A DNA stretch of 64,000 bases from Triatoma infestans. Lineage: Eukaryota > Arthropoda > Insecta > Hemiptera > Reduviidae. The notes under the pieces were generated by a model. It did not search any database, was not told the origin of the DNA, and was given only the letters and a program-made list of their open reading frames with translations. A program made the position numbers and the translations under genes. The stretch lies in the NCBI GenBank assembly GCA_011037195.1, contig JAAEAF010000232.1, forward strand, positions 248,001 to 312,000. Reading direction: 5' to 3'. How positions within the stretch are numbered: position 1 is the stretch's first letter; every line of letters begins with the position of its first letter. Shown in pieces: positions 51,546 to 62,579 of the stretch.

Positions 51546-52010
51546 ACAAGAATGTTGATGTAGTTATGATGTAACACATGCAATACACGGTCGAAGACCA
51601 AAAGACCATACCTGCGAGGAAGGAGGTGAAATTGATGACTTTTCTCTGTCTATCTCGGGAAATGTTTGTGATGCTCCCAAGGTGCTGATGACGCCCCGAA
51701 GGAATTTAACGAAAAGAATCGCCCGGGTGTGTATTTGGAACCATCGGAGGGTCTGCTTGGGATTAGGAATGAAGCAGACGAAATGTCCGGCCTTCACACC
51801 ATATGGAGTCAGGATAGGCTTGATGTAAAGAGATTTCTTCGATTCCAAGTTCGGTACAAGACGTGTCCAGCGCCAAACTTGAAAAACCCAGAAAATTCCC
51901 ACAAAAAGGAGATGTGCTATGAGTCGTTTTTTTGGTAATCTTTTTGTAAGGACCCCCCCCCCCCCAAGTTCCATAAGGGCCCCCCCTTCCTCCTTAGCTC
52001 CATGAGTAAC
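51546..52010. other. Mixed unique-looking stretch with poly-C
   Basis: Overlapping short ORFs on both strands (for example minus 51,564-51,974) have no motif. Poly-C at 51,951-51,966. Confidence 0.3.
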
Positions 52011-52049
52011 CTGGAATGACGGGTAAATGTTTCAAATAAAAGTGATAGG

Positions 52050-52156
52050 TATTTGGGTGTAGATAGTATTTGGGTGTAGATAGATTTGGGTGTAGATAGT
52101 ATTTGGGTGTAGATAGTATTTGGGTGTAGATAGTATTTGGGTGTAGATAGTATTTG
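52050..52156 (+). repeat. 17 bp minisatellite, six units
   Basis: TATTTGGGTGTAGATAG repeated head to tail, one unit shortened to 16 bp. It lies inside a dispersed modular repeat (TCAAATAAAAGTGATAGGTA before; CACTTCCGGTTGATGGATTT after). Confidence 0.95.
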
Positions 52157-52345
52157 AACTTAAAACAAAAATTAATAGAGGCACACTTCCGGTTGATGGA
52201 TTTTACCCAAATCTTCTGGTAGATGTGTTGTAGCACCTAAACGGAATACTAAGTTTGAGGTTTCTGAGATTTTTCGACATGTATTTCCGGTGAAAACTCA
52301 ATTTCGAAAATTTAACACGATAAGAGAAAGTAAAAAAACAAAAAT
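52157..52345. repeat. Dispersed modular repeat, terminal part
   Basis: CTTCCGGTTGATGGATTTTA, CTAAACGGAATACTAAGTTT, TATTTCCGGTGAAAACTC, AATTTAACACGATAAGAG. Confidence 0.7.
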
Positions 52346-53345
52346 TGACAGAAAGTGAAATTCCAAATTGACAGAATCTGTCAGATCTGATTAAAAACTC
52401 CAATTATGTAAAAAAAAAATCGGTTATGAATGAAATACTTCCTCCTATATAGTGGATAGTAAAAGTACATTGAATAGACTATCAAATTATTGGTTCACAA
52501 AGGAATTTTATCAGATTAATGAATAAGAATTAAAAAAAAACAAAATACTAGCGATAAAATTAAGGAAAATATGTGTGTTAAAGAAAAGAAAGTAATTTCA
52601 CTTTGTGGTAAAAGAATATTGGGACGCTTTCTTCACCGGTTAAAGGTATGTTTAGTAAGCGGAAATGCTTGAATAATAGTGTGTTATATTTACTGATAAT
52701 CCTTTTTTGTCTTCTTTGTGTGTGTGTGTGTGGGGGGGGTTGTTATTAGTACATACTTTCACAGAATACCAGTAAAATCGATAATTAAAGGCTAAAATAA
52801 AATTGATGAACTGTCAACAAAACAAACATAACGCGAGTTGAACCAAACGAATAAAACTTTTTCGCCTGCCGCTGTAAATATCCTTTGTTATAATGTATAT
52901 TACTATGAAACATTTCTTTTCAGTTTATTTGTTCATTCTTATTTCACTAGAGTTCACTACTTGTACTCTAATTGCACGTGAACTCTAATTGCGACATCAT
53001 ATACATATACAGCGATGTGAAGGGTCGTTAGGATGGATAAAAGCAAGTAGTTATGGAGGGGTTATAGTTATTTGCAGACAATGTGCTGCTTATTTACGTT
53101 TCTCTGTAAGGATGCAACATTTTTTTTATTTATAGTTAATTTTTTTTTTTAAATTTTATGTAACAAATAATTAGACTACAATTTCTGCAATAGATATGTC
53201 CTACGGAAGTTGGAAACCATTTCTGAAGCGGTTAGGGAAAATTCTGGTGTGAAATTTTCTTTAAAATTGCAACGTTCATAATGTTTAGTTGGGTTGGCCA
53301 TAAAAATGGTGTGGGTATTTTACTTGTATATCTGAGCGGCCTTAA
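52346..53345. other. AT-rich unassigned DNA
   Basis: A GT/poly-G run at about 52,720-52,740. No gene or element identified. Confidence 0.35.
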
Positions 53346-54060
53346 GTGGAACACTCTGAATGCCGAAACCAAGAAAGATTGTTTCAATAAAAGTGATACG
53401 TTTCTAATTATGACGCAAGCATTCCAAGCTTGAAGAAAATCTTTGCAACAATTTTCGAGAAAATTCCAAAAACACTCAAAAATCTGTAAAATTGCATTTC
53501 CGGTTAACCGATTTTCTTCAAATTTTGAATTCTATCAATGCTTCTAATATGTATATTAATATTTGCAAAAGCTATTTATTATACTGAATAGCTAATTTAG
53601 AGGAAAGTATAACGCTAATGCTCCCCCTCCAAATATCAGAAATGATTTCCGTGATTACCTGCTTCATTTTGTGGTTATCTGTTCCCTTAGACCCCCCCCC
53701 CCCCACTCACGATTTCGCGCAAGCAAAAGTTTTCAAATAAAATTGATCTGATAATATTTATGTGTTTAGGAAGTTTAAAGAAAATCGTTGGAGCAGTTTT
53801 TTTGAGAAAATTTCGAAAAAAAAGGACAAAAAACAAGCATTAAGCAATGTTGCACTTCAGATTGATGAAAATTACCCGAAATCTCCTTGTCTGATGGCGA
53901 TGGTTAGTACCTAAACGAAATACCAAGTTTGAGCGTCTTACAACTTTTCGTGTGTGAGATATTCTGTTCACGAACATACACACAGACAAAAACATATACA
54001 TACGGGAGAGAAAAACTCGTATTTATAGAAAGAGAGAAAAAAAAGAAAAATTGGTGGGTA
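53346..54060. repeat. Dispersed modular repeat, long copy
   Basis: Contains most modules: CTTGAAGAAAATCTTTGCAA, TTTCCGGTTAACCGATTTTC, TAATTTAGAGGAAAGTATAA, poly-C (53,690-53,705), GTTTAAAGAAAATCGTTGGA, ACCTAAACGAAATACCAAG. Confidence 0.75.
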
Positions 54061-54249
54061 GTTAACATGTGAAGCGCTTAAATCTATTCTCGAGATCCCC
54101 TGAGAGACCACCATAAACTAAACACTATACACTTTGCAGAAAATTGCATATATATTCAAGAAGATACATATATAGAAGATATAATTCATTTCACTGGCAG
54201 TTGTCCTGTATTGCGAGAAATCCGAATCAGGTGGCTGGGCTGACTTTTT

Positions 54250-54480
54250 TAAAGAAGAAGTTTCAGAGACATTTTCCGTGGTAGCCTGCTTCATTTTGTG
54301 GTCATCAACTGGTTTCGGGCGTTCGCCCATCTTCAGGATGCGTTTTTCAGACAGTGTGGCAACACAGACTTGCACAGAGCAAATTCAGTTTTACACACTG
54401 ATGACCACAAAATGAAGCAGGCTACCACGGAAAATGTGTCTGATGCTTTCCAGCTCTGCGGAACCAGCCACCACAACAAA
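54250..54480. repeat. Copy of the 18.8 kb palindromic-repeat family
   Basis: Left arm GTTTCAGAGACATTTTCCGT... CAAATTCAG, then a partial inverted arm (GATGACCACAAAATGAAGCA...GGAAAATGTGTCTGA) and the AGCTCTGCGGAACCAGCCAC end. Confidence 0.85.
54303..54340 (-). ncRNA. Hammerhead-like motif, perfect stem II
   Basis: Minus strand: CATC, CTGAAGA (54336-54330), T, GGGC-GAAC-GCCC (perfect stem II), GAAA (54316-54313), CCA, GTT, GATG. GTT satisfies the NUH rule; the palindromic ACCGGU has become ACCAGU. Confidence 0.45.
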
Positions 54481-54642
54481 GAAGAAGTTATTTGAATATT
54501 CGCATGGTGCTCCGGCTGGAGTAAACTTTACAATTTCGTTTGGCGGCCATGGCAATGCAGGTCCTTAATAGTGAACGAATTTAATTTCTAATGTTTTCTT
54601 TCTGGAAAAAAAAAAATTCAACAGGGTTACTGTTGTTGGAAA

Positions 54643-54709
<67 letters not shown>
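54643..54709 (+). repeat. (AC)n microsatellite
   Basis: About 33 uninterrupted AC units. Confidence 0.98.
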
Positions 54710-54711
<2 letters not shown>

Positions 54712-54714
54712 CAT

Positions 54715-54840
54715 GTTCTAAAAACCACTTTTTTTTGACTCAGGGGACCTCAAAACGTGTATTTCCGGTGAAAACTCAATTTCGAAAATCTGTCACGATC
54801 CCATTACTTCCTCTAATAGCAGTCACGAGAAAGTAAAAAG
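54715..54840. repeat. Dispersed-repeat terminal block
   Basis: CTAAAAACCACTTTTTTTTG, AGGGGACCTCAAAACGTGTA, TTTCCGGTGAAAACTCAATT, then CTTCCTCTAATAGCAGTCAC and GAGAAAGTAAAAAG. Confidence 0.75.
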
Positions 54841-55550
54841 AAGACAGACTTCGAAATATTTGGTTGCGTCATCTACCATTTTCGTGACTGAAGTATTGAA
54901 TTTCAGAACATCTGCTCTACTTTATTACTACTATTATTTATTTGTCTGTTCTTATCATTTGAATAATCTTTAAAACCAACCTGCAACTAGGAATTACACA
55001 TACAAAATAAAACAAATTTACAAAAATATTGTATTAAATAGAATTCTATTATTTAATAATAGGTTTTACTTTATTATTTTAATTTATTAATAAATAAACT
55101 ATATTTCCAAACTAGTTAACACAACTAACAAACAATTTTACCAGAATTAATAGTTTAAAACTATTGCTCAATTGCGATAAATATTGTCCGTTAATGACCG
55201 TTTTGGCAGTTATTGTATATTTTAATTAACAGTATGCCAGTTAAGTACTAGCATGTAATTGAATTATTTTGGCTTTATTTACATTAATTTTGAATAATTA
55301 CTTCAGTAAAACTATCATAAATAAATTTACTACTATGGAAACATAATTAATGGCAAATAGTTAATAAAACAATTAAAAAGAACCCACTAGATCCAATTGT
55401 TAACATCTTTTGCTGGTAAAATGATAAATTCATTTTTATCAACCCCTGGTAATATCAATGCGGGATGTTAAGTTTGAGCTATATGCGATGTTTTTGTCTT
55501 CATACACAAGAGCGCACTCAAGAGACCAATTACTAAGAACCACCCCCTTC
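54841..55550. other. AT-rich unassigned DNA
   Basis: No supported feature to about 55,450. From about 55,440 to 55,600 dispersed-repeat terminal sequence is present (GGGAGATCTCAAAACGTG). Confidence 0.35.
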
Positions 55551-55619
55551 TTAAGTAAGGGAGATCTCAAAACGTGTACTTCCGTCATCTTCGAGTAGAG
55601 CAATATCTTGTGATTCCTG

Positions 55620-56710
55620 TAAATAATTCTCAATTTGAGAAAGAAAATATGGGTATGTAGGTATGTGGTTACACCATCGCCCACTCTTTGGGGTGCAATC
55701 AGCCTCTGGCTCTCCAGGTTGAGGATTCCTGTTGATACCCTCTCCCTTGCAGGGTTGCTTGCAAGTACTCCTGTGATACTGTACCTCTGTTCTTGAGGCA
55801 ATTGGCATGATGCGAGGGAATTTGAGAAGGCGGAACTATTCCCGTGGGCAAACCAACCAACTCCCTACTACAAAACAGATCACTGGGACTCCACTATCAT
55901 AATTACGAAACCTTGACCCCCCACGGAACCTTTCGTCAGCTCGTGAGTACATAGCAAGCTCTGCCGGGCTGACTTACGATCCCGTGGTACCATTTTACAG
56001 AGTGAACAAGTCCACTACTTAAAGGCCTAGAATAGTCGCTCGCCCGGCCCTGGACATGCAAAGTCTGACCACAGCCTACGGTTTCGCAAACACCCTTCTG
56101 ACAAGGTTAGGACTTACCATGCCACTCAGATGAAACGGGCATTCCGTACCCAACGAGGCAATGGACATTATCCCGTGATACTCCTTTCCTCTTGGTACTG
56201 GGGGGGGGGTAGTTTTAGGACCGTGCCTACCCTTTCGGGTTAAAATCCTTTGATGGCATGAGTCCAGTGGACGTATGATCAGTCACCCTATACTCATTAC
56301 CTAGTATGAAATAGTGAACTACGGGCGCCAAGCCCAATTGCTTGCAATTGAGGTCGGACTCGTACTGGTCACGACAACTCCAATGACTGTGGTTATGAGT
56401 TAAGCGGGATGAGACCCGCAATATAAATTAAAACCCCGGGGCCAGCCCGTTGCTAGATGTTTGCGGTCTAGAGCCAGCTAGGGTGCCTTCCCTAGCTTCT
56501 GGGAATGGAGTGTGATCACATTATGGGATGATCACTTCACGCGCTGATTGAGCATATCTCAACCTTGGGCCAAGCGAAGGAGTGCCTGGGTGGGCATCTC
56601 TGCCATGATGAGGCCTTGCACTACATCCTCGCCGTGGTGGTACTCCATCCTTAAAGACCCCTGAGTACCGTAAGGGGAAAAGGATCGGAGAGGACGTGAA
56701 ATTCTGGTGA
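55620..56710 (-). mobile_element. Non-LTR-like element, 5' UTR and ORF1 start
   Basis: A GC-rich island in AT-rich DNA. The minus strand from about 56,710 has a long leader shared with 51,160-51,545, reaching an ATG at 55,808 that opens MPIASRTEVQYHRSTCKQPC, then Pro/Arg/Gln-rich sequence until it runs into a dispersed repeat at about 55,600. Long GC-rich leader then ORF suggests a 5' end of a LINE, but no diagnostic domain is reached. Confidence 0.4.
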
Positions 56711-57060
56711 AAACCTAATTCCGAAAATCTGATAATCCCAATACGCCTCTTATCACCAATAAGAGTAAAGTAATTAAAACAACTGTAATAAAGTAGGATA
56801 GTTAAAAATGAAAATTCGCAAGCAGCTTAAACTTAATATTCCGTCTTAATATTACCCAGGGTTGATTAATTTAATTTGTCGTCTTACAAGCTCTAGATTC
56901 CCTTCTGAGTGTATCACATCCAGTGTCCTGTATATGTCGTATTATCTTTGTAATATTAATAAGAACTAAATACGTTATCAAAGTTCTGAATGTGAAGAAA
57001 ATCGCTTGATCTGCAGTGCAAATTTCTTTAAGTAACTAAATGAATTTTTATGATGTCTTG
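56690..57060. repeat. Dispersed modular repeat fragments
   Basis: GAAATTCTGGTGAAAACCTA, CGAAAATCTGATAATCCCAA (56,690-56,775), then TCAAAGTTCTGAATGTGAAG and AAAATCGCTTGATCTGCAG (56,978-57,020). Confidence 0.6.
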
Positions 57061-57204
57061 AACCAGATCAGAGACATTTTCCGTGGTAGCCTACTTCATT
57101 TTGTGGTCATCGACCGGTTTCGGGCGTTTGGCCATCTTCAGGATGCGTTTTTCAGACAGTGTGACAACACAAACTTGCAAAGAGCAAACTTAGTCTTGCA
57201 CAGA
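57061..57204. repeat. Copy of the 18.8 kb palindromic-repeat family, one arm
   Basis: ATCAGAGACATTTTCCGTGG..GACAACACAAACTTGCAAAGAG. Joined directly to a 5'-truncated SINE. Confidence 0.85.
57108..57145 (-). ncRNA. Hammerhead-like motif
   Basis: Minus strand: CATC, CTGAAGA (57141-57135), T, GGCCAAACGCCC stem II, GAAA (57121-57118), CCG, GTC (57114-57112), GATG. All core positions, stem I and the palindromic ACCGGU are kept. Confidence 0.5.
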
Positions 57205-57395
57205 CTTGCACGGGTTCGGGTCCAGCTGTGCTACCCTTGGATTTTTTCTTCCTAGGAGCCTCTACAGCTCACTGTCCGGTGATGGACAGTGTTGTCTGTA
57301 ACGAGAGAAGTATGTCCGGAGGCCGGCAGTGCACTGAGAAGGCTGCGGGCGCCAGTGAACATAGATGTTGACGCTCGTTAAAATAAAAAAAAACC
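57205..57395 (+). mobile_element. SINE, 5'-truncated copy
   Basis: Starts at box B (CACGGGTTCGGGTCCAG), then the full body, CTGCGGGCGC and an A-rich tail. Confidence 0.88.
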
Positions 57396-57499
57396 TGTAT
57401 TTCCGGCGAATAATCGAAATCGAAAATTTGACACGATTGCAATACTTCCTCTTCAAAGGTAAGAGCAAGTAAATAAAAAGGAGGAGTTATTTATCACCA

Positions 57500-57900
57500 A
57501 TGTTTGAAAATTTCCTGGACAATCACAAAGAAATACCAGAATGCTCTGCAAGCAATGAAGATGAGGTTTCTGCGTAGAATAAAAGGAAAATCCCGACGAA
57601 ATCGCATTAGCTACACCGTAATCCGAAGTAATTTGAATATAAGGTAAGCAGATGAAGTGGAAGAAGAAGGCAGGTTTAGGTGGTGTGGGCATTTGCTGAG
57701 AATTGGGGCAGACAGAACAGTACGTTCTGCTTTAGAAGCAAGATGTGAAAGCAAAAGACCTCGTGAAAGACTAAGGATTACTAAGAAAGAGGCATTAATG
57801 GAAGCCCTCAAAAAAAAAACTGGACTGGAAAAGAAGAAGGGAGCATATTCAAAACAGAGAAGAATGGAGTAAAGCTACATAGAAGGACCTCACACGGTTA
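57500..57900 (+). mobile_element. Non-LTR (RTE/BovB-like) ORF2 C-terminal fragment
   Basis: Frames read QAMKMRFLRRIKGKSRRNRI, then after a stop EEEGRFRWCGHLLRIGADRT and KRPRERLRI. This W-x-GH-x-x-R-x-x-x-x-R...K-R-PRGR-x-R pattern is the C-terminal end of RTE-type ORF2. Different from and more decayed than the 36.5-38.5 kb copy. Confidence 0.75.
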
Positions 57901-58660
57901 AGCGACATAAGAGGTATTGGTTATGAAGAAAACAAAAAATTTAATTCCTATAACACAATTCAGGTGGCAATGGCAATAAAAACAGCTGTATGATTAACAA
58001 AATAAACAGTGTATGAGGTTATATTTGGTGAAAGAGTTTATGACTGTGGTTCGCCTTTAAACAGATATAATATGTATATACTTAATATGGATAATGTTGT
58101 AATCCGTTCGCGCACGCGTCCACACAAAATAACCTGAAATATTGCGCCTTTAATACATTATAGTTACTTAAACAGTTTTACCTTGTTATACTGTAAGTAA
58201 TATTCTCGTGTATTACGTATTAAACATTTTTTTCTATAATCACCAACAAGTATAGAACATATGTATGTAATGTTCGTGTCTTTAATGTCATAATAATGTA
58301 GAAAATAATGAATTTTAGAAACATGGAGGCTAAGTTATCATCGTAATTCATTTTTATTAAAAAAAAAAATCGGATGTGAAACAAACACACAACTTTCTCA
58401 TACTGCAATTTACAGAACTGTAATTGACAAATTTTATAGTTAGTATACTGTTACCTATGGCTGTGTGGGCGGCGGAGGAAGGTAACGAGAGGGTTTCAGT
58501 TTAGAGGGTTAGTGAGGCTAGGTTTGTTGTTCTTTGTATTTACTCCATGTAAAAACCTGTATTAAGAATATATTTGTATGGTTGTTTGTTAATTAATGTT
58601 TATAATTAAACTGTAATTAAATAATACGTAATTTTGTTTTTTATAACTCATATTCTATTT
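57901..58660. other. AT-rich unassigned DNA
   Basis: No feature recognised. Confidence 0.35.
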
Positions 58661-59060
58661 TAATATCCAAATTTAATTAAATTCGTCGGTGTTTATACGG
58701 CGTAAATCGCAAAAACTGTTCAGTAAATTATCTTTAAACTCAGAATTTTTGGCAATCTATTTATTTTTAATTAATTTTGTTTACATGGTAGAATTGTACG
58801 TATAATCAACTATGATAGCAGTTTAGAGGAAAACATAACTCCACCTCTCCCCCAAAAGACCCTTAAATGACTTTACCTGGAGCAATGTTCCAAAAAAATG
58901 TTGTAGCTTTTTATATGCGTAGTTCACACACTTTGTTCAAAGAAAATCGTGGCAGCGGGCACCTGAAAACGGATATTTCCAGTGAAAACTTGATATCGAA
59001 ATTTTGACATGTTTACAATACTTCCAGAATATTAACAGTAACAGAAAGTAAAAAAAAACA
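58661..59060. repeat. Dispersed modular repeat
   Basis: AATTCGTCGGTGTTTATAC, AGCAGTTTAGAGGAAAACAT, CCTCTCCCCCAAAAGACCC, AAATGACTTTACCTGG, TTCCAGTGAAAACTTGATAT, ACAATACTTCCAGA. Confidence 0.65.
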
Positions 59061-59690
59061 AGAGGAAATACAATTAGCACAGCAATCATACAGATGATCA
59101 AATTTTATTATCAATTGGAACAATGATTGGAATGTTTTTGAATCATCGAACAAATTGTACATAACTGTTTTTTAAGATATTTAATGACATTTATTATCGT
59201 ATAAATGATTCCTGACACAAGATAAGCGCGATAGTTAGAACGCACGTTCCTATCGTAAAGCGGGTGTATATTTTTAATATAAAGTACTTTCATTCCTTTG
59301 GCGTCCATTGTATGGGATGGGATTACAAGTTTAGTCAAGGCTTAGTTTATCTTGCTTTATTGCGTTGTAGATAGTAGAATTTTGCGATTGTTTCAAATTT
59401 ACAAAACTGAGTTTCGAGGTAATTAAGAGAAAAAAAAAATCTCGTGTGAACCATTCACACGACTTTAACTTTCTCTCTAATTTTCACAGCCTCCATTGCC
59501 AAATTTTCTTAAAACTCGAGAAAATTTTCAAATTATTTAGTACTCTTAACTCCTTTCCAAGGTAGGAACCATAATTGTCTACAAACCATAAGGAACTATC
59601 AAAGAAAACTAAAGTTTCTTAACTCTCCTACAGAACTTCTGCAAATAATTTTTTCGCAAACAATGTTCACAATATAAGCATATTAGGCCT
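59061..59690. other. AT-rich unassigned DNA
   Basis: No feature recognised; a 75-codon minus frame at 59,111-59,338 has no motif. Confidence 0.3.
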
Positions 59691-59976
59691 ATATGCGAGT
59701 AATATACAATATTCTGTGTGGAAAAATCTATGTGGCAGTTGATCCCATGGTAGACCTTATTGGAATATATGATACCCAAGATTTTTCAATTTCCAGATAT
59801 CATTTTCATACACAAACACCACGCAGTAACCGCAGCAGAGAAAAGCTTGCGCTGTGCGACATGTGTGTGTCTTCTTTACTGCATAGTTCGCTGCGCAGAT
59901 TACAGTGGTCAATCGCTAGCAAGGGGGCAACAACTATATGACACAAACGTGGAAGATCTGTTGAGAGATTGCACCA

Positions 59977-60523
59977 TCAAGAACAACGTACCGCGTTGTT
60001 CGGGTACTTTTTGGGCAGAGTGAGTGAAATCTTCATCAAAGACGATCTCTGGGCGCTCTTCAATATCTTAAATTCGGCCTGATCAGAGAAAATCGACGGC
60101 ATAATTGTGTCATAAATGGCTACACACTTGGATATGTCACGAATGAATCTGCACGAATCATCATACACCGACTTGTGTAATACGTAACGGTTTTTGCGCA
60201 CAGTTCAGGGAGACATGCATGAGCAAAAATCCATGGAGATTGGAACCCAATGCCTGAAACGCTATAAAGAAGATCGGTGGGTTTTAGAAAGAATTGTTAA
60301 GTATACCAGCTTGAATCGGAGAGAGACATTCTTCTCCTCCTTTAAAGAACAATTTGAAATGGCCGTCCTCTGCTAAGAAGATCATACCGATTCTTTTTTC
60401 GGGACATAAAGAGACCTCTTCTGGCGCAATATCAGAAAAGTCAAACAGTGCAGCGTATTGTGCTTCGCTATGAGAGTGAATGAAACCCACAATTCGATGT
60501 AAAAGAAGAGGACAATAACCCAA
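59977..60523 (-). pseudogene. Unidentified decayed coding region (two frames)
   Basis: A GC-richer block. Two minus-strand ORFs with protein-like composition follow each other: 60,523-60,284 (reads HSEAQYAALFDFSDIAPEEV, then GHFKLFFKGGEECLSPI) and 60,201-59,977 (reads YVLHKSVYDDSCRFIRDISK, then DTIMPSIFSDQAEFKILK). Between them a frame also reads FFIAFQALGSNLHGFLLMH. The pieces look like one protein broken by frameshifts. I do not recognise the family; a transposable-element or integrated-virus origin is possible. No TIR or LTR is visible around it. Confidence 0.4.
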
Positions 60524-60539
60524 ACTTCAGAAATACATT

Positions 60540-61640
60540 GAATATAATTTCAACAATATCTAATTACACGCCCTCCCTCAATTATGTATTATTACTTTAA
60601 ATAGAAATTATACACACCTGTAAGGTGATATAAATGTATGTAATATGTAATAAACTAATATATTTATCAGGTCGAGGTTGATACAATTATTACAAGTTAT
60701 TATTTTTTTTTTTAAAAAAAAGGGGCTTAAAAGAAAAATACATATTTCTAAATAAGTTACGTTAGTTAATTCTAATGAATTGTTAATTATTTATATGAGA
60801 TGTCAAGGAGGTTATATATATACAAAATAATTATCCTAAAATTACTATATGATTACGTATTATTATAATACACATGCGTATTATTAGGACATGCGTATTA
60901 TTGTAGTGCAGTAAGTACGTAACTGTTTAATATACCTAATAAGATTCAATTCAATAACAAATAGGAATATAATATAATAATATAATATAGGTCATTCAGT
61001 TTTGTTTTTTTTTGGTCGGAACTCTTTTATTTTGCTTAATCATTTCTAGTATAACAGAATTAATTTCTTTAAAAATCATAACAATAAGATTTACCTAAGT
61101 ACAAGGTTATGTTATCAATATAATTTACATGTAGCTTTTTTCTATTTATTTATTTTGAAGGATTGATCTTTGTTATGTTAATTTTGATTTATTAAAGTTA
61201 TTATTACTGATTGACTATTATTGTAATGTCCTTTAAAAAATTTAGGAACACCATGTTATGGAGTTTCGCGTGGTTAAGGTCGTAATTATAATTTCGCGTA
61301 GTAGAGGTCGTATATCACTTTTGATTGGTAAAAAAAAAGTGTTATAAATGATAAATGCCTCCTTGATTAATCTTTGTTTGTTAAAGAAATTAAAAATAAA
61401 CAAAATGGGAAAAAGAAAAATCTAGTGTGAAACACTCAACGTTTCTTTAAAATTCAAATTTTGATTATTTGTTCTAACATAAATATGTGACGAAGTGGTA
61501 ATGGCGGGCGGGAAGGACCAAATATCTACCGAGGCAGATAGCAGAAGTGATATATTATTGCCAAAAGAGAGCGCCTGTAACACTTGAAGTTTGACGCAAC
61601 AAGTACTTCAGAATAGTCTAAAAAAAATGTTTTTTTTCGA
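60540..61640. other. AT-rich unassigned DNA
   Basis: Long AT runs; no gene or element recognised. Confidence 0.4.
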
Positions 61641-61838
61641 AAAAATGCTACAAATAAAAGTGATAGGTCTACAGCATTACAAGCATAAAGGAAATTATAC
61701 TTAGCGTTAATAGTATAAAGGAAATCGTTATACTTGTTTCCGGAAAAAATTTCAGAAAACTCAAAACCTATTCCGTAAAGACACCCTTCCGTTTAATCGA
61801 TTTCCTTCAAATTTGGAATTCTATCAAATGCTTCTAGT
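61641..61838. repeat. Dispersed modular repeat fragment
   Basis: AAATGCTACAAATAAAAGTG, CTTGTTTCCGGAAAAAATTT, CCGTTTAATCGATTTCCTTC, AAATTTGGAATTCTATCAAA. Ends at the SINE head. Confidence 0.7.
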
Positions 61839-61839
61839 A

Positions 61840-61972
61840 AGGGAAGGGTGGTAGCGCGCTGGACTACCAACGCGGAGGTCCCGGGTTTGTGACCAGCAGT
61901 GCTGCCCTTAGACTATATTCTTGCTAGGAGCCTCTTAAAGCTCACTGTTCGGTGATGGACAGTGTTGTCTGT
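61840..61972 (+). mobile_element. SINE, 5' half (split copy)
   Basis: tRNA-like head (GGTAGCGCGCTGGACTACCA, box B GGGTTTGTGACC) and first part of the body up to GTTGTCTGT, where the solo-LTR candidate interrupts it. Confidence 0.85.
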
Positions 61973-62497
61973 GTAATGTATTGGTTAAGTGTGTGCCGTA
62001 TGCGAGTATGTTGTATCACGAGCGGTATCGAAAGGGCGTATGTGTATATATGTTTTAAAGAGAGAGAAGTAAGTCACCGCTAGATTAAAATAAATATATT
62101 ATCTCTAAAGGAATTTAAATACTTCACAATAATAAGCTTATAAATATACAGAAACTCTTTCTCTAAAGTATTCTTGTACTAGATTGATTTAAACACAAAT
62201 ATTGACTTAAACACTTCTTGGCACACTGACTATTGTAAGACGAATTATGGAATGATATTCGTTGAATCCTGTAAGACGACTCTTGATGTTCGTCTTGGTA
62301 GTTACAACCAGCATGATTTCTAGAAGGGGTTAAAAGAAAGAGTGGCCGACTTCTCCGATCTCTCTTGTAACTGTGTCTTGTACCTGAGTTTTGACCTTCT
62401 GCCAGCCAACGTACAAATTTCATTTCAAAATTATATTATTTAAAGTATAAAATATATTTCCAATTATGTCTATTTTTTCATTTGCTTCTTCCACTAC
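61973..62497. mobile_element. Solo LTR candidate inserted into a SINE
   Basis: 525 bp between two copies of GTCTGT (61967-61972 and 62498-62503). The outer bases are (T)GTAATG and CACTAC. It has a TATATATG box (about 62,045), an AATAAA string (about 62,090) and no ORF of note. Single insertion with a 5-6 bp target duplication, LTR-like size and signals fit a solo LTR; the lack of TG...CA ends keeps this a candidate. Confidence 0.6.
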
Positions 62498-62556
62498 GTC
62501 TGTAACGAGAGAACACTGTCCGGAGGCATACAGTGCATTGAGAAGGCTCCGATCTT
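62498..62556 (+). mobile_element. SINE, 3' half (split copy)
   Basis: GTCTGTAACGAGAGAACACTGTCCGGAGG..GAGAAGGCTCCG, exactly resuming the body broken at 61972. No poly-A tail remains. Confidence 0.85.
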
Positions 62557-62579
62557 TAAGGTAATATGGGTCCAAAGGG

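Noticed and set aside
54591..54836. Plus ORF with a long His-Thr run
   Set aside because: Produced by the AC microsatellite.
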